From Pycnopodia helianthoides (Eukaryota > Echinodermata > Asteroidea > Forcipulatida > Asteriidae), in assembly GCA_032158295.1 (NCBI GenBank), contig CM063245.1:4450700-4514699 (forward strand): a stretch of 64,000 bases of DNA. The letters run 5' to 3'. The translations under genes were made by a program, and so were the position numbers. The first letter of the stretch is position 1. Every line of letters begins with the position of its first letter. The notes beneath the pieces were generated by a model that was not told the origin of the DNA, ran no database searches, and worked only from the letters and a program-made list of their open reading frames with translations. This document shows, one piece after another, positions 53,901 to 63,620 of this stretch.

Positions 53901-56650
53901 TAATTGATAATAATGTCTCAAAATAAAAGTGAACCATACATGTACTAGAGAATGCTCACATTGGTCTAATACTGATAAAAGCCCCTGAAGTATGTTCAAT
54001 TACTGACAGGTACATTTTAATAACACAGTGGATGTCATTATACGTTCTGACGCTAGACTTTGACACTGACTATCAGCAATGCAAACACAAAGTTGTTGGT
54101 TAATTTGTGTGTCGGTCTATAAATTAATGACCCAGAATGATGAATATAGAAGTAGTCAAACCTGTAGAGAATGATGTTTTTGTCTTTAAGAAATGTTTCC
54201 TCGATTAAGAAAGTCAACCTAGTGGCATAATTAACCTGTTTTGGGTCTGTTCAATTGTTTTTATAATGTCAAGTTGGTTAGTTTACACATCTCTGTTTTT
54301 TATGCTGTTGTTTTATGTTCTTTTCAACACTGTACACAAATTCAAGATATAACAGTTATTTTATGTTTCCATAATCAGGGCACACTTATAAGGATATTTG
54401 ACACTAGTAATGGAACCCAACTACAGGAGCTAAGGAGGGGATCAGGAAGCGCCAATATCTACTGGTGAGCTGAATCGATTTGTTATATATAGTTTTTGCT
54501 TCAACTTCCGGTATCATAATTTCTGGATGTGGTAATTTGATCGAAATTGACCTCCATTTGACCTGTACGTGAGGGCGCCCCCCCTGCTTTGGCTTCATTT
54601 GCATAAGGCCTGCTTTGATCATGACGACACAGCCCCTTTAATCAAAAATACTAACAAACAAAGCGAAGGCCACCTGGCATGTTTACTATACTGTCTAAAC
54701 CTTGAAAACTTTTGCTCACTTTTTATCGAGCTGTTTATTAACAAGCTACATTTTGTTTAGGGAGCTCAATCAATACCCAAGCAGCAACAAATGGAATGCC
54801 AGTGAATTGTTCACTGAGCTAAGCCTAGCTTATCTAGTTCCTGCCTTCGTGCATCACCGACCCAAGACCAACTCACAGTTAATTACCTACAAGGCAGTAC
54901 TTAAGCAGCATCCAGCAACAAAGTCCAGCCTTCTCCTGAAGCGATCAGAGCATACTGATCGAAACGTTGAGTCGTTAACTACCGGTTCTTTTCAGAACCA
55001 ACAGTTACTCAAAAGAAAATTTAACATGGTGTTACCGCAAACCTCTCTTAGTTATATTCCCACCATGCAAAGCTTCAAATCCTGCTTAGTGAATTGTTTG
55101 TTTATTTTTTGTATTTTTCAGTATCAACTTCAACCAAGACTCTTCACTTCTTTGTGTATCAAGTGACCATGGCACGGTGCATGTATTTGGTGCCGAGGAA
55201 CCTCGAAAAAACAAGCAATCTAGGTAGGGATAGTGGAGCTTTCCTGCATTACATTCAGGGGATTCTGTTACACTATTTGAAGCCACCCTCAGGGACCAAT
55301 CTCATAGAGCTGCTGAAGCACAAAAACTAACTAAGCACAACAAAGTATGCTTACCAAAATAAGGTTACCAGCCAAACTACCATGTCACATGTACAACTTG
55401 TGACTGGGTATCTTCCTCATTTCTGCTTAGCAGACAATTGTTAAGCAATATTTTCTGCTTAAGCAGCTCTATTAAATTGGGCCCAGTTCAACCTTGTGAT
55501 GACACAAGGATGATGCCGAGCCTGAGCTTAGACAGTTGGGAACATGTCAGTCGCCGATTGTATCAACCTGAGTATGACTAGGATGGTGTTAAGGTGATCG
55601 GCATTATTCACCGTCAGAAAAAATACAACAGTCACAAGAGTAGAGAGTTACTTTTGTGATGCGTTCCCGACGACAGACGGGGATCAATCCATAGATTTTA
55701 CATTAATGAGTACCATACATATTGATTACATGATTTGGTACAGAGCTTCAAGATGCACAATGGAGGGGGGAGGGGGGGGAAGATACAAATGTGTCTGTGT
55801 TCTTGAGCAATTCTTACACGTTTATTTTATCGGTTACTCTTTTGTAGTCTTGCATCAGCCAGTTTCCTGCCAAAGTATTTCAGCTCTAAGTGGAGTTTCT
55901 CCAAGTTTCAAGTCCCCGGTAACGCTCAGTGCATCTGCGCTTTTGGTGCAGACTCCAACTCTGTTATAGGTAAGGAATCCAAATCAAGGCTTATACAGTC
56001 AACCCTCGTTATAAAGAGCACTGTTATAAAGAGGTTCTGCTTTATAAAGAGTACATTCTGAAGTCCCGAATCTCATTTCTGCTTTGTGTCTCTTTTTTCG
56101 GCTGCCCTCTTATAACAACGTTCCTGTTAGAGGTAATTTGGCCAGTCCCAGTGATCTTGTTATTGCCAGAGTCGACTGTAAATGCACTGTTTAGCTTCTC
56201 TAGTGAAAGAAGCTCGCTGCTCCAGGGTTTTACGGCAACCTATGCCATGTAGGTCTTGAATATATTGTCTTATATAGCGCACGTATCTACCAGTAATCTA
56301 CTCAAGGCGCTTGAATAAACAGAAACATTTTAAGACAGGTTTTTGAAGTTTTTTTGTATTAGCAAATCAATTTATGTAACACTTTATAAATGGCTTAGAA
56401 GGTGCTGCGGCGCATTCAGCAGCCACTGCCAGAAAACACCAGGGCAAACCCCTTCTCTTAGCGATAAGTGTAACTGGTTTCTTTTACATGCACTAAGTTT
56501 GCCTTTGATTTAACCTTTTTCCTCCTCGTTGTTCTATCTCCAGCAATTTGTGCCGACGGTAGCTACTTCAAATTTGTCTTCAACCAAAAAGGAGAGTGCA
56601 GTAGGGACGTCTACGAGAACTTCATGGAGATGACCGACGACAAGATGTAA
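47877..56650 (+). CDS. WDR45B: WDR45B/WIPI3, PI3P-binding beta-propeller of autophagy
   Basis: A PROPPIN protein that binds PI3P/PI(3,5)P2 on autophagic membranes. Nine exons: 47877-47943, 49330-49404, 50197-50299, 52132-52314, 53127-53316, 54379-54464, 55122-55223, 55848-55969, 56544-56650. Total 1,035 nt (344 codons plus stop), the family's length. The LRRG motif (L/FRRG, the two arginines that contact phosphoinositide) is in exon 6 ([12 protein letters not shown]). The C-terminus EMTDDKM matches the WIPI3 ending EMTDDKL, which favours WDR45B over WDR45. Exon 3 has one extra base and exon 5 lacks one; both are best explained as assembly errors in such a conserved gene. Confidence 0.95.
48318..48584. 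mobile_element. Foldback transposon, 267 bp, with 7-8 bp target duplication
   Basis: The arms ctagccccatgaatagggcc and ggccctattcatggggctag extend about 80 bp inward (ttggccccagcaccactgca / tgcagtggtgctggggccaa). CTCGGTT flanks both ends (48311-48317 and 48585-48591), extendable to GCTCGGTT. No ORF. Lies in WDR45B intron 1. Confidence 0.88.
49330..49404 (+). CDS. WDR45B: WDR45B exon 2
   Basis: Acceptor taatattacag ends at 49329; donor GTTGGT at 49405 (weak). Phase 1 in and out. Encodes [20 protein letters not shown]. Confidence 0.93.
49480..49640. repeat. Short interspersed repeat (ggccatggcctctgttgccc)
   Basis: Carries caggcctgtaataacatgga, ggtcttgaccttgttgcc and the downstream aaaatggaaatcgccttgcc. 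Same family as 23525. Lies in WDR45B intron 2. Confidence 0.65.
49945..50160. repeat. gttctgaaaagaacc / gatcgaaac repeat copy
   Basis: tggttgttctgaaaagaacc at about 49957 and ttggttcttttcagaaccac at about 50064 are inverted. ctcctgaagacaggcagaac and atactgatcgaaacgtcaag lie between. Ends just before WDR45B exon 3. Confidence 0.7.
50197..50299 (+). CDS. WDR45B: WDR45B exon 3, one extra base at 50235-50237
   Basis: Acceptor tcttggcag ends at 50196; donor GTAAAG at 50300. Reads [14 protein letters not shown], then the conserved [19 protein letters not shown] in a shifted frame. The exon is 103 nt; phase 1 in and out needs a multiple of 3 (102). Removing one T of ttt at 50235-50237 restores the family sequence. 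Confidence 0.9.
50400..50745 (+). repeat. tRNA-Leu-derived SINE
   Basis: Head gcgtgtggtggtcgaacagt, taagagtacaggactcaagc, ctctggtgtttctgatcagc and gtgggttcgagtcccggttc (A- and B-box context, CAA anticodon loop), with the usual body through gtttacaggattcctcaggc. Lies in WDR45B intron 3. Confidence 0.85.
51113..51222. repeat. Foldback element, family E
   Basis: The arms gaattggcggctacggttat and gtcgtagctgtagccgccaa enclose ttgctaaggatgtcctatac. Same unit as 19709-19818. Lies in WDR45B intron 3. Confidence 0.8.
51230..51475 (+). mobile_element. LINE reverse-transcriptase C-terminal fragment (weak)
   Basis: The + frame contains [20 protein letters not shown] and AFKGNLRA, resembling the WNSLP...SSVEAFKxxLK ending of LINE polyproteins. 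Short, broken and undated. A tRNA-Leu SINE follows immediately at 51479. Confidence 0.5.
51479..51700 (+). repeat. tRNA-Leu-derived SINE
   Basis: ggcgtgtcgtggccaagcag, cactggactcaagctctggt, gtgggtttgagttcccagtc, body to gaaaagaacccagtacactt. Lies in WDR45B intron 3. Confidence 0.85.
52132..52314 (+). CDS. WDR45B: WDR45B exon 4
   Basis: Acceptor cttcttgcag ends at 52131; donor GTATGG at 52315. Phase 1 in and out. Encodes [36 protein letters not shown] and [12 protein letters not shown]. Confidence 0.96.
52330..52735. repeat. 18-bp minisatellite (ttcctggccattccctgg)
   Basis: About 22 units of ttcctggccattccctgg with variants (ttagcaattctctgg, tttctgacagttccctgg). Starts 16 bp after the exon 4 donor, in WDR45B intron 4. 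Because 18 is a multiple of 3, the exon 4 frame remains open into it to 52700. Confidence 0.95.
52752..52948. repeat. Foldback MITE, family B
   Basis: gaccaaatttcatggagctg to cagctctataaatttgggcc; diverged ends. Lies in WDR45B intron 4. Confidence 0.7.
53127..53316 (+). CDS. WDR45B: WDR45B exon 5, one base missing at about 53220
   Basis: Acceptor acttcttttag ends at 53126; donor GTAAAA at 53317. Reads [17 protein letters not shown] and [11 protein letters not shown], then a frame break to TAG at 53234. The family sequence [18 protein letters not shown] and ASEK resumes in another frame. The length is 190 where 191 is required; one G restored in acgagaag (acggagaag) repairs it. Confidence 0.9.
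53435..53695 (+). repeat. tRNA-derived SINE with aaatgaaatgaaa tail
   Basis: Box-B-like ggttcgaatcccgcttgggg, body gagtgcgtgggtttccactg and ggggttcttggctagtatag. Same family as 12800-13125. Lies in WDR45B intron 5. Confidence 0.7.
54379..54464 (+). CDS. WDR45B: WDR45B exon 6 (LRRG phosphoinositide motif)
   Basis: Acceptor cataatcag ends at 54378; donor GTGAGC at 54465. Phase 0 in, phase 2 out. Encodes [12 protein letters not shown] and [12 protein letters not shown]; the two arginines lie at about 54433-54438. Confidence 0.96.
54560..54641. repeat. Family C foldback fragment
   Basis: aaggcctgctttgatcatga and cgacacagcccctttaa form one terminus of the family seen complete at 22002 and 57879. 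Lies in WDR45B intron 6. Confidence 0.6.
54890..55085 (+). repeat. gttctgaaaagaacc / gatcgaaac repeat copy
   Basis: tctcctgaagcgatcagagc, atactgatcgaaacgttgag, ccggttcttttcagaacc, gtgttaccgcaaacctctct and accatgcaaagcttcaaatc in the order seen in other copies (25080-25200, 62490-62590). Lies in WDR45B intron 6, ending before exon 7. Confidence 0.7.
55122..55223 (+). CDS. WDR45B: WDR45B exon 7
   Basis: Acceptor tatttttcag ends at 55121; donor GTAGGG at 55224. Phase 2 in and out. Encodes [20 protein letters not shown] and [10 protein letters not shown]. Confidence 0.96.
55292..55484. repeat. Foldback MITE, family B
   Basis: gggaccaatctcatagagct to agctctattaaattgggccc, about 193 bp. Lies in WDR45B intron 7. 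Confidence 0.8.
55848..55969 (+). CDS. WDR45B: WDR45B exon 8
   Basis: Acceptor ctcttttgtag ends at 55847; donor GTAAGG at 55970. Phase 2 in, phase 1 out. Encodes [20 protein letters not shown] and [13 protein letters not shown]. Confidence 0.96.
56544..56650 (+). CDS. WDR45B: WDR45B exon 9 (C-terminus, stop)
   Basis: Acceptor ctatctccag ends at 56543; phase 1 in. Encodes [19 protein letters not shown] and [14 protein letters not shown] at 56648-56650. Confidence 0.96.
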
Positions 56651-57140
56651 AGGTCTGCCACGCCCATCTTACTCTTTGCCTCTTCATCAATCAAGTGTTT
56701 CTAACACCCAAGTTTTTAACCCTGTGTCTGTTTTGAGTGTCTCGTTGAGAGTTTTGTTTCAATAAGGAAGTCGGAGTTCTCTTTTCTTTTTTTTTCAATG
56801 ACTAGACAGCAGAACCAGTTGCATCATCGTTTCACTGGTCAGCCAGTTATTTCACTGGTCAGCCAGTTATTTCACTGGTCAGCCAGTTTTTTCACTGGTC
56901 CATATTTGAAGGTTTTCACTCATTGTTACGGAGGTGAAGCTTTACGTTATTGCGTCACGTGTACGACGGCGTGTTTGTACAGTCCTTTGAAGTTTCGTCT
57001 TGCCGTTCTAGTGCAAGTTAAAATCTTCAAGCTTCACGTTCACATTTACTAATGCCATGAAGAGGGGCACAAACATCTACAATTATATAACATGCCCGAT
57101 ATGGGGCAGAGGGTATCCCCCCCCAATGTTCCCATACTTT
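56651..57140 (+). other. WDR45B 3' flank / probable 3' UTR
   Basis: No ORF homology. Contains three full 20-bp tandem units plus a partial (ttcactggtcagccagttat, 56831-56900). The next AATAAA-type signal on this strand is near 57680, beyond a SINE; the real cleavage site is unknown. Confidence 0.5.
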
Positions 57141-57142
57141 TG

Positions 57143-57485
57143 TGGCGTGTCGTGGCCGAGTGGTCTAGTTCGCCTGGCCCGGGCTCTGGTGTTGTCGGCA
57201 GCACAGTGTGGGTTCGGGTCCCTGTCATGACACTTGTGCCCTTGAGCAAGGCACTTAACCATAATTTCTTCTTAAAAAGTTGGGAAGGTAGTGCATTCTG
57301 CTCTACCAGCCAGGCTCCCAGTGGATGATACCCATGCCTACATCCTTACGGACTGTGAAGGGGGTAACCCTGTTTCAGCCCCCAGGAGTAGGTGGCAACG
57401 TGCCTCTGGTGTCAGTTGATTTGGGTCAACAGCCCAAATCAGTTAAGTGTAGCCCTCATCTTGAGTGGCCGTTCGGCCTTGTGAG
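57143..57485 (+). repeat. tRNA-Leu-derived SINE
   Basis: ggcgtgtcgtggccgagtgg, gtgggttcgggtccctgtca, tgcccttgagcaaggcactt, ending in a diverged 3' body (gtggccgttcggccttgtga). Confidence 0.8.
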
Positions 57486-57878
57486 TTAGGCGATATCTCA
57501 TAAAAAAAATATATATAAAAAAAAACTTTACCACACTATTTTCCTCTTGGACCCCAAACTCACAATGAAGACACAATAGGTGTTGGGGGGGGGGGGTACA
57601 CCATGCCCCATACCAAGCAGCAAATTATTAATGAATGCCTTTTGTGAGGTAAAGAAGAAGTAGTTTGTAAGCGTATTCCAATAAAAATCTTTTAAAAAAA
57701 ATGGAGAATTAAAATATTGTTTTCTCACCCGTTTGAGAAAATGACTAGAATGTCCTTTTGATATTGCGAGCGTATAGTTATGCATAATAGGGGTGTAGCG
57801 AATACGCACTTTCATGATGATTTACATATGTGTCCATGACAAACACGTACACATACGCGTGAAGAGAATGCGTGTAGC

Positions 57879-58066
57879 TTAAAGGGGCTGTGTCCTCAAG
57901 ATTATAGCAGGCCTGTGGCTGTACATGGAATGATGAACTCTCACCCAATTACTGCATGCGCACGCGCGCTCTCCGTAGATTGATACAGAGGGAGGGCGTG
58001 CGCCTGCAGTAACTGGTTGAGAGTTCCTTGTACAGCCACAGGCCTGCTTTGATGATGATGATCAAC
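57879..58066. repeat. Foldback element, family C
   Basis: ttaaaggggctgtgtcctca at the left; gcaggcctgtggctgtacat is mirrored by tgtacagccacaggcctgct. The interior has mirrored ctgcatgcgcacgcgcgct and gggcgtgcgcctgcag. Confidence 0.85.
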
Positions 58067-58586
58067 CTTCCTGTAACCTTCCTACTGTCATTTGTATTGG
58101 ACTTGAATTTGAAATGGTTTAAAAAATCTGTGCAGTTAGCGGTTTAGGCATAGATTCTCAAAGCACTAAACTAGCCGGCCGTACCGGAGGTTTAACTTGC
58201 ATTTGGTCAGCGGACCACCATTAACGGAGAACAAGGGAAGCATTGAACAGAACATCAAAACGATAAATGTGTCCCTGACGTTATTTTAGGATGCCACACT
58301 GTCTGAGCGTGACATCATTATTTTTATTTGGCACTGTCTTCACAAACAGTCATGGTTTATTTATGTGATTGTGCAGTGCTGCTGATGTAAGTATTGTATG
58401 AAGCCGTTTGCAAGTTACATTTGAATAATGTCTGGTACAATGACTTGATTAGTCACAAATGACTGCCTAATTTGCATTTTCTCGGACTAGAGACAGTTGC
58501 TATGTCACATGGTTCGGGGCAAGCTCTTGCGTAGTTACGTAAGAGACGACGAACACCCACAATTCTGAAAGAATGCGTATTGCACA

Positions 58587-59162
58587 ATAGTACAAGGGTT
58601 TGCCTTTCTGGAGGTCGCTGAACAAAAGCTTATCCTGAATCATGTGACATGGCAACCGTCTAGTCTGATGAAATTCAAATGCAAGCGGTCACTTGTTACG
58701 ATGAAACAAGACAATGTATACCAGAAATGATTTCAAATCTAGTTTGCAAATTGGCTAAAATTGGCATTTGTGCATCACTTTCTTTCCAATTATTTGTACC
58801 CACTACTGCTTTATTCAGTATTGGTTTATTTGATTGCTAATGCCTGATAGCACTTGTAGTGGACAAAAGAACCTTGGTATATAAAGATATATATATTTTT
58901 TGTTGGGGGAGGGGGGGCGGAGGGAGGGGCATTAGCCATTAGTTGCTTTTGTTTAATGGTACAATGTACCAGGGTTTGCTCATCTGGAGGTCACTGCATG
59001 TATACAAAAACTCGCCCTGAACCATGTGGTGAATGTCAACCGTCTAGTCTGAGGAATTTATATTTAATAATGGTCACTTGTTGCGATAAGGCAAGACGGT
59101 GTATACCAGAAATTATTCAAATATAATTTGCAAATTGGCTAATATTGGCATTTGCAAACCAC
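58587..59162 (+). repeat. Local direct duplication (58587-58783 and 58966-59162)
   Basis: Both halves share the order gtacaagggtttgc / gtaccagggtttgc, tctggaggtc, caaccgtctagtctga, gtcacttgttgcgat, gtataccagaaat, tttgcaaattggcta and attggcatttg, at a constant offset of about 379 bp. Diverged by perhaps 20%, estimated by eye. Confidence 0.85.
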
Positions 59163-59452
59163 TATCTTTTCTGACCCCCTCTTAGATTAGCCAAGGCCAG
59201 AGTGGACAATGCCCCTCACCCCCCCCTCCATCTCAGTCCCTGTAAATATCAGGCCTGTGATTGGTCAGGATTTTTCCTGGTATCAGGATTTTTAATCGGT
59301 CTCCCTGCACCTTCATATTTTCTTGAAAGGGGCAAGATTGCCATCGCAGAGATGAAATACTTTGCTTTGTTATGACCAAACCATCAGATATCTAATTAAA
59401 ATGTTGTCGAGAGAGTCTGTAGACCTGTACAATCTAACATTTTACAACTCTA

Positions 59453-59657
59453 TAGACCGTATTGAATAACCCCTTTGTTGCTATGAAAGTCGCCATCTTG
59501 TAGGACAAACCGTATGTGCTTCTAAACGCGTACATCAATGAAGCACGCAGCGTTCCCGGTTTGATTTCTACGGCACACGTACAGACACGCACACGCTCAC
59601 AGACGCCATGTTGTAGGGCAGGTTTATGAATGGTGACGTCATATTCAATACGGTCTA
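59453..59657. repeat. MITE-like element with 16-bp perfect TIRs
   Basis: tagaccgtattgaata (59453-59468) and tattcaatacggtcta (59642-59657) are exact inverses 205 bp apart. The interior has atgttgtagg/cttgtaggac partial symmetry. Confidence 0.8.
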
Positions 59658-60247
59658 TTGGCTTTATCTCTTCACAAAGAGAGAACTTTTATCAAATTTT
59701 CATAATTTCTCTTTTTCATACAATCTCGCCCCTTAAATATACGTCTAAGGAAACTAACCTTACAAGTTGAACAATTAATAATTTCATTGAGTTGTAATTG
59801 TTTATTCAGTATTCAATGGAGATTGTACAGCGCTGCTGTTTTAATCATGGCTTTGATGGGATGTACATATAAATATGTTTAACGAAAAAATTGCATTGTA
59901 CATAAACTAGGCATATTTTCGACGGCTTTTGCACTGTATGATTTGTAGCATTTAATAACTTTGCCCCACAGACCTTTACCATGGTGCGGCCATCTTTGAT
60001 TTTTGAGCCATTCAAGTTGTAGTCAAACCAGGGCTGGAAGGAAAAGTAGTCTGGTTCCTTTTTGTACAATGAATATTAGCATTCAATTACTGTTACTGGA
60101 TACAGGGAACATGACCAAGATGGTGGCGGCATGGTGAGGGTCTATTCCTACAGTGAAATGAGATGGCCAGTTGCACACTTCACCTAATGCTGCAATACAT
60201 AAGTCATATTGAAGTGTGCTCTACTACCTTACCTTAGGTTGAATATT

Positions 60248-60435
60248 TTGGTCGGATTTCATAGTGCTGCTTAACAGCAAAAAATAGTGGAGAAAATTAT
60301 GCTTACCGGAAGAAGGTTACCAGCCAAATTACCATGTCACTTGTACCATCTGTGACTGGTATCCTGTCCTGTTTTGCTTAGCAGGAAATTGTAGGCAGTA
60401 ATTTCTGCTTAAGCAGCTTTATGAAATCGGGAACT
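60248..60435. repeat. Foldback MITE, family B
   Basis: ttggtcggatttcatagtgc at the left and aagcagctttatgaaatcgg at the right, with the usual caagctg/accatgtcactt interior. Confidence 0.7.
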
Positions 60436-61300
60436 GCTTGTTAATTATACACAGTTTTACCCAAGGCAACTGCAGTAAAATTACAAATGTTTAACATTAT
60501 GAAACTAATGTGGATACCAGATTGAAATAATTGTGAAAAAATTGTTATGATTCCATTTTAAGAAAAATACGTGGTAATTACAAACTCATGACCTTGATTG
60601 AGGTTCCATTGTGATGGAACTTGTTTTATTTTATGTCAAATAGTTCATTATCGTCATCATTTAGGCTGCGTATATCCCATAGGATGAAGCCCTCCTTTTG
60701 TTAGCGCCATTTATTTTGATTCAGTGTTCTTGTCCATGTTGTTCCTACATTAAGATCTAATGTCATCCCTCCTTCTTCTTCTTCTTTGTCTGCTTCTTCC
60801 CCTATTACCCGTTCTTGGTTGCCACACCATTAGTCTTGTTGTCCATCCGTTGTCTGTTCTTCGGGCAGTGGGTCCAGCCCATCTCCATTTTGGCCTGTTT
60901 TTGTTTTGGTCCGTGACACTGGACTGTGTTGGTATAGTGGATCGAATAAGGATCGTGGCTTTTTGTCGCACCACAGTACTGACTCATTACCATCAATTGT
61001 TTAGACTGTGCTGGACTGTATGTTGACTTTGGTTGAAGTTGTTTTCCTTCATTGCATCTGATGAAGTAGAAAAGCATGTGCAGATATTTCCTTCTTGTTA
61101 GTCATGATTTTCCTTCCTGCAATTACCTAACTAACACGGCTACCCACCACTTATGATGTCTGTAACTCCAATTTTCTTGCATCTGACCCTGCCTCTGAAA
61201 GAGATGTGAAGCATTTGTCTGTCTTTGTGCTGTACAAAGTTTCTGTTCTACCTGCTACCTGCCTGGTCCATGGCTCGTTACTACGCAAGCAATACATGTA

Positions 61301-61660
61301 TGTGGCGTGTCGTGACTGAGCGGTTAAGAGCATTGGACTCAAGCTCTGGTGCTTCTAATCAGCAGAGTGTGGGTTCGAGCCCTGGTCGTGGCACTTGGGT
61401 CCTTGAGCAAGATACTTTAACCATAATTGCTTTGTCCTTCAGATGGGACATTAAGCCGTAGGTCCTGTGTACTAGGATTGATAGTGCACGTAAAAGAACC
61501 CAGTACACTTATTGTGGAAGAGTAGGGGTTAACCCCAGTGTTTCTGGTTCACATAGCAAGCACCCTTATTTACAGGTTTCCTCAGGCTTTGGGACTACAG
61601 TGATTAAGTTCACTTATGAGGCATCCTTGGTTTCATTTAAGCAGAAATATATAATAATAA
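61301..61660 (+). repeat. tRNA-Leu-derived SINE, near full length
   Basis: tggcgtgtcgtgactgagcg, gttaagagcattggactcaa, gtgggttcgagccctggtcg, the full body and a taataataa tail. The best complete copy in the window, useful as a reference. Confidence 0.88.
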
Positions 61661-62014
61661 TAGCATGCCCGCTTCACATTACTACTAATAGCCTCTCAGC
61701 AGGAATCCCACGTTCACAAACTACAAATACAGTAGAGCGGGATGGAAGAAGTTTTTTTGTCAATGAAGCTCATAGAGTGACATTAGTCAAAGATGATTGG
61801 TTTGCAACTTCACTCCTCAAACCAGTTTTATAAAAAACAGAATATGTGTACCTATGCCAGGCAGAACTTCCTACTTGGTTTTGGTGCTATACTCAGTCAT
61901 AGAGGCCACATCACACATGTATACATTTACCTTTGCACCTTTGTTAACCATTATTAACACAACTCTGCAAGTTGAATCAATTCTTGAAACCTTTATAAGA
62001 TTACATTTTTGAGG

Positions 62015-62130
62015 GTGAACAAAGAAAAATTGACTAGAACAGGATTTGAAACCTGTGACCTCCGGATTAATGTGCCGGCGCTCTACCAACTGGGCCATCT
62101 AGCCCTAATGTTGGCGGTCTCCCTGTTTTG
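62015..62130 (-). repeat. tRNA-Asn-like SINE head
   Basis: The complement of the family head: gaacaggatttgaaacctgt, gacctccggattaatgtgcc, ggcgctctaccaactgggcc. Here the T, anticodon and D arms are all recognisable. Confidence 0.75.
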
Positions 62131-62801
62131 TCAATATCTTTTGTTCTTTTTCCCTTGTGGTTCATTAACTTTAATGATTTATTGCATTTTTAAGCTGAAA
62201 TTCTCTGCAAGCCTTGCTTGTCTGAAACCTTAAACTAAAGTTTAAAGTTTTTATCTTGCTGTACAAAAAGAAAACCCCCATGTTTTTCTAGTAGTTGCCA
62301 GGGATTTTTCCATTAATCAATCTCCATTATAAGACCCATTTGTTGTACAATGTGTATCACATACTTTTTTTTGCGCCTTTCAGTCTGTACATTTACTAAT
62401 TCATCCATGATCTGAAAGACATTTACCAGAAACTATCTTCTCCTTAACAGACAAACAAAACACATCATTTTAAAACGTCAAAGTACATCTCACCACTGGT
62501 TTCTCTCAGAGCCACCATTACACAATTGTCACCCATACACCACTTCCCTGTAACCTCTGTACCACACAAAGCCTCAAGTCTTACTTAAAGTTTTTTCCAA
62601 ACCTCGGCTTAAGGCTCTGGCTCCGGGCTCCATTTGATGTGGGAAACACCGTAAAATAAATGTACACTGCTCCAAAAATGATGACGGAGACCAAACCGGA
62701 GTTCGAGCCCAAGCCTAGGTTTGGAAAAGGCCCTAGAAAACTTAGCAAGTGATTTATATTTGGGATTGGAAATACCACAATGAACTTACTGGCCTGAGTC
62801 G

Positions 62802-62946
62802 ATGGGGGACGTTTGGGATGCTAGGTGGCAGTAGACTTACCAGGTAAATCCTTTGTTCTCGGCAATCTACTCATGCTTAGAGCTATGTAAACAATGGATT
62901 TTTACCTGGTATGTCTGCTGCCATCTAGTGTTCAAAAGTCTCCCAT
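62802..62946. repeat. Foldback element, family D
   Basis: atgggggacgtttgggatgc to aaaagtctcccatt, about 145 bp. Same unit as 25967-26112. Confidence 0.85.
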
Positions 62947-63179
62947 TGATTTGAGCCTCAGACCAGTAAACTCAAAAATGATCTGACAATCTGAATAGAA
63001 GTTTCCGTTTTCATGAGGCACTTTGCGTAGATTTCGGATTTTTGTCGACTCTACCAAATTTCCTTCTTCTATTTTTACTAGTCCACATTTTACAGAAAAA
63101 GATCGAGTGAACAGAGTTTTAAAAAGAAATGTCGAGGATTTTGCTTTTGTTTTGCTGTTGGTCTTTTACATGTGGAGGG

Positions 63180-63620
63180 TCCCAGGCTTGATACTTTGTT
63201 CTTGTCAGGGCAAGGCAGTTTTTCCTTAATAAAGGGCATCTCTTTGAGGGAATTATAAGTTTGTATTGGAACATTTCAAGGGGCACCAAGGCAATGACCA
63301 GGGGCATGGAGGCAATTGTAGCACTCATGTGTACAGAAACGGGCCTGATGCTTTGCTTTTCAAAAGGGCAAGGGCACCAAGGCATCTTCTCCTTGGTAAA
63401 GGGCAACTCCATGAGAAAATTGAAATTTTCTATTTGAATATTTCAAGGCGCACCAAGGGCAATAGAGGCAATTGCCAGTTTTTCCTTGTAAAGGGCACCT
63501 TTATGAAAGTATAAGGGAATGTAAATTTCCATTGAAACTTTTCAAGGGGCACCAAGGCAATGTCCAGGGGCAATGGATGCAATTGCCTCCGTTGCCTCCG
63601 TGAAGTATCAGGCCAGGGGT
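63180..63620. repeat. Three tandemly arranged copies of the caaggggcaccaaggcaatg repeat
   Basis: At about 63275, 63420 and 63540 the words tttcaaggggcaccaaggca, tgaccaggggcatggaggca and aattgcc recur. Related singletons are at 23525, 33530, 36185, 43960, 49480 and 51930. Confidence 0.7.

Noticed and set aside
60760..61026. Leu-rich 88-codon ORF resembling a signal peptide
   Set aside because: The leucines come from a cttctt simple repeat. No recognisable domain follows and there is no conserved context.
61301..61390. Possible tRNA-Leu(CAA) gene
   Set aside because: The same head is fused to a common body and TTA-rich tail at several sites, which marks a tRNA-derived SINE.
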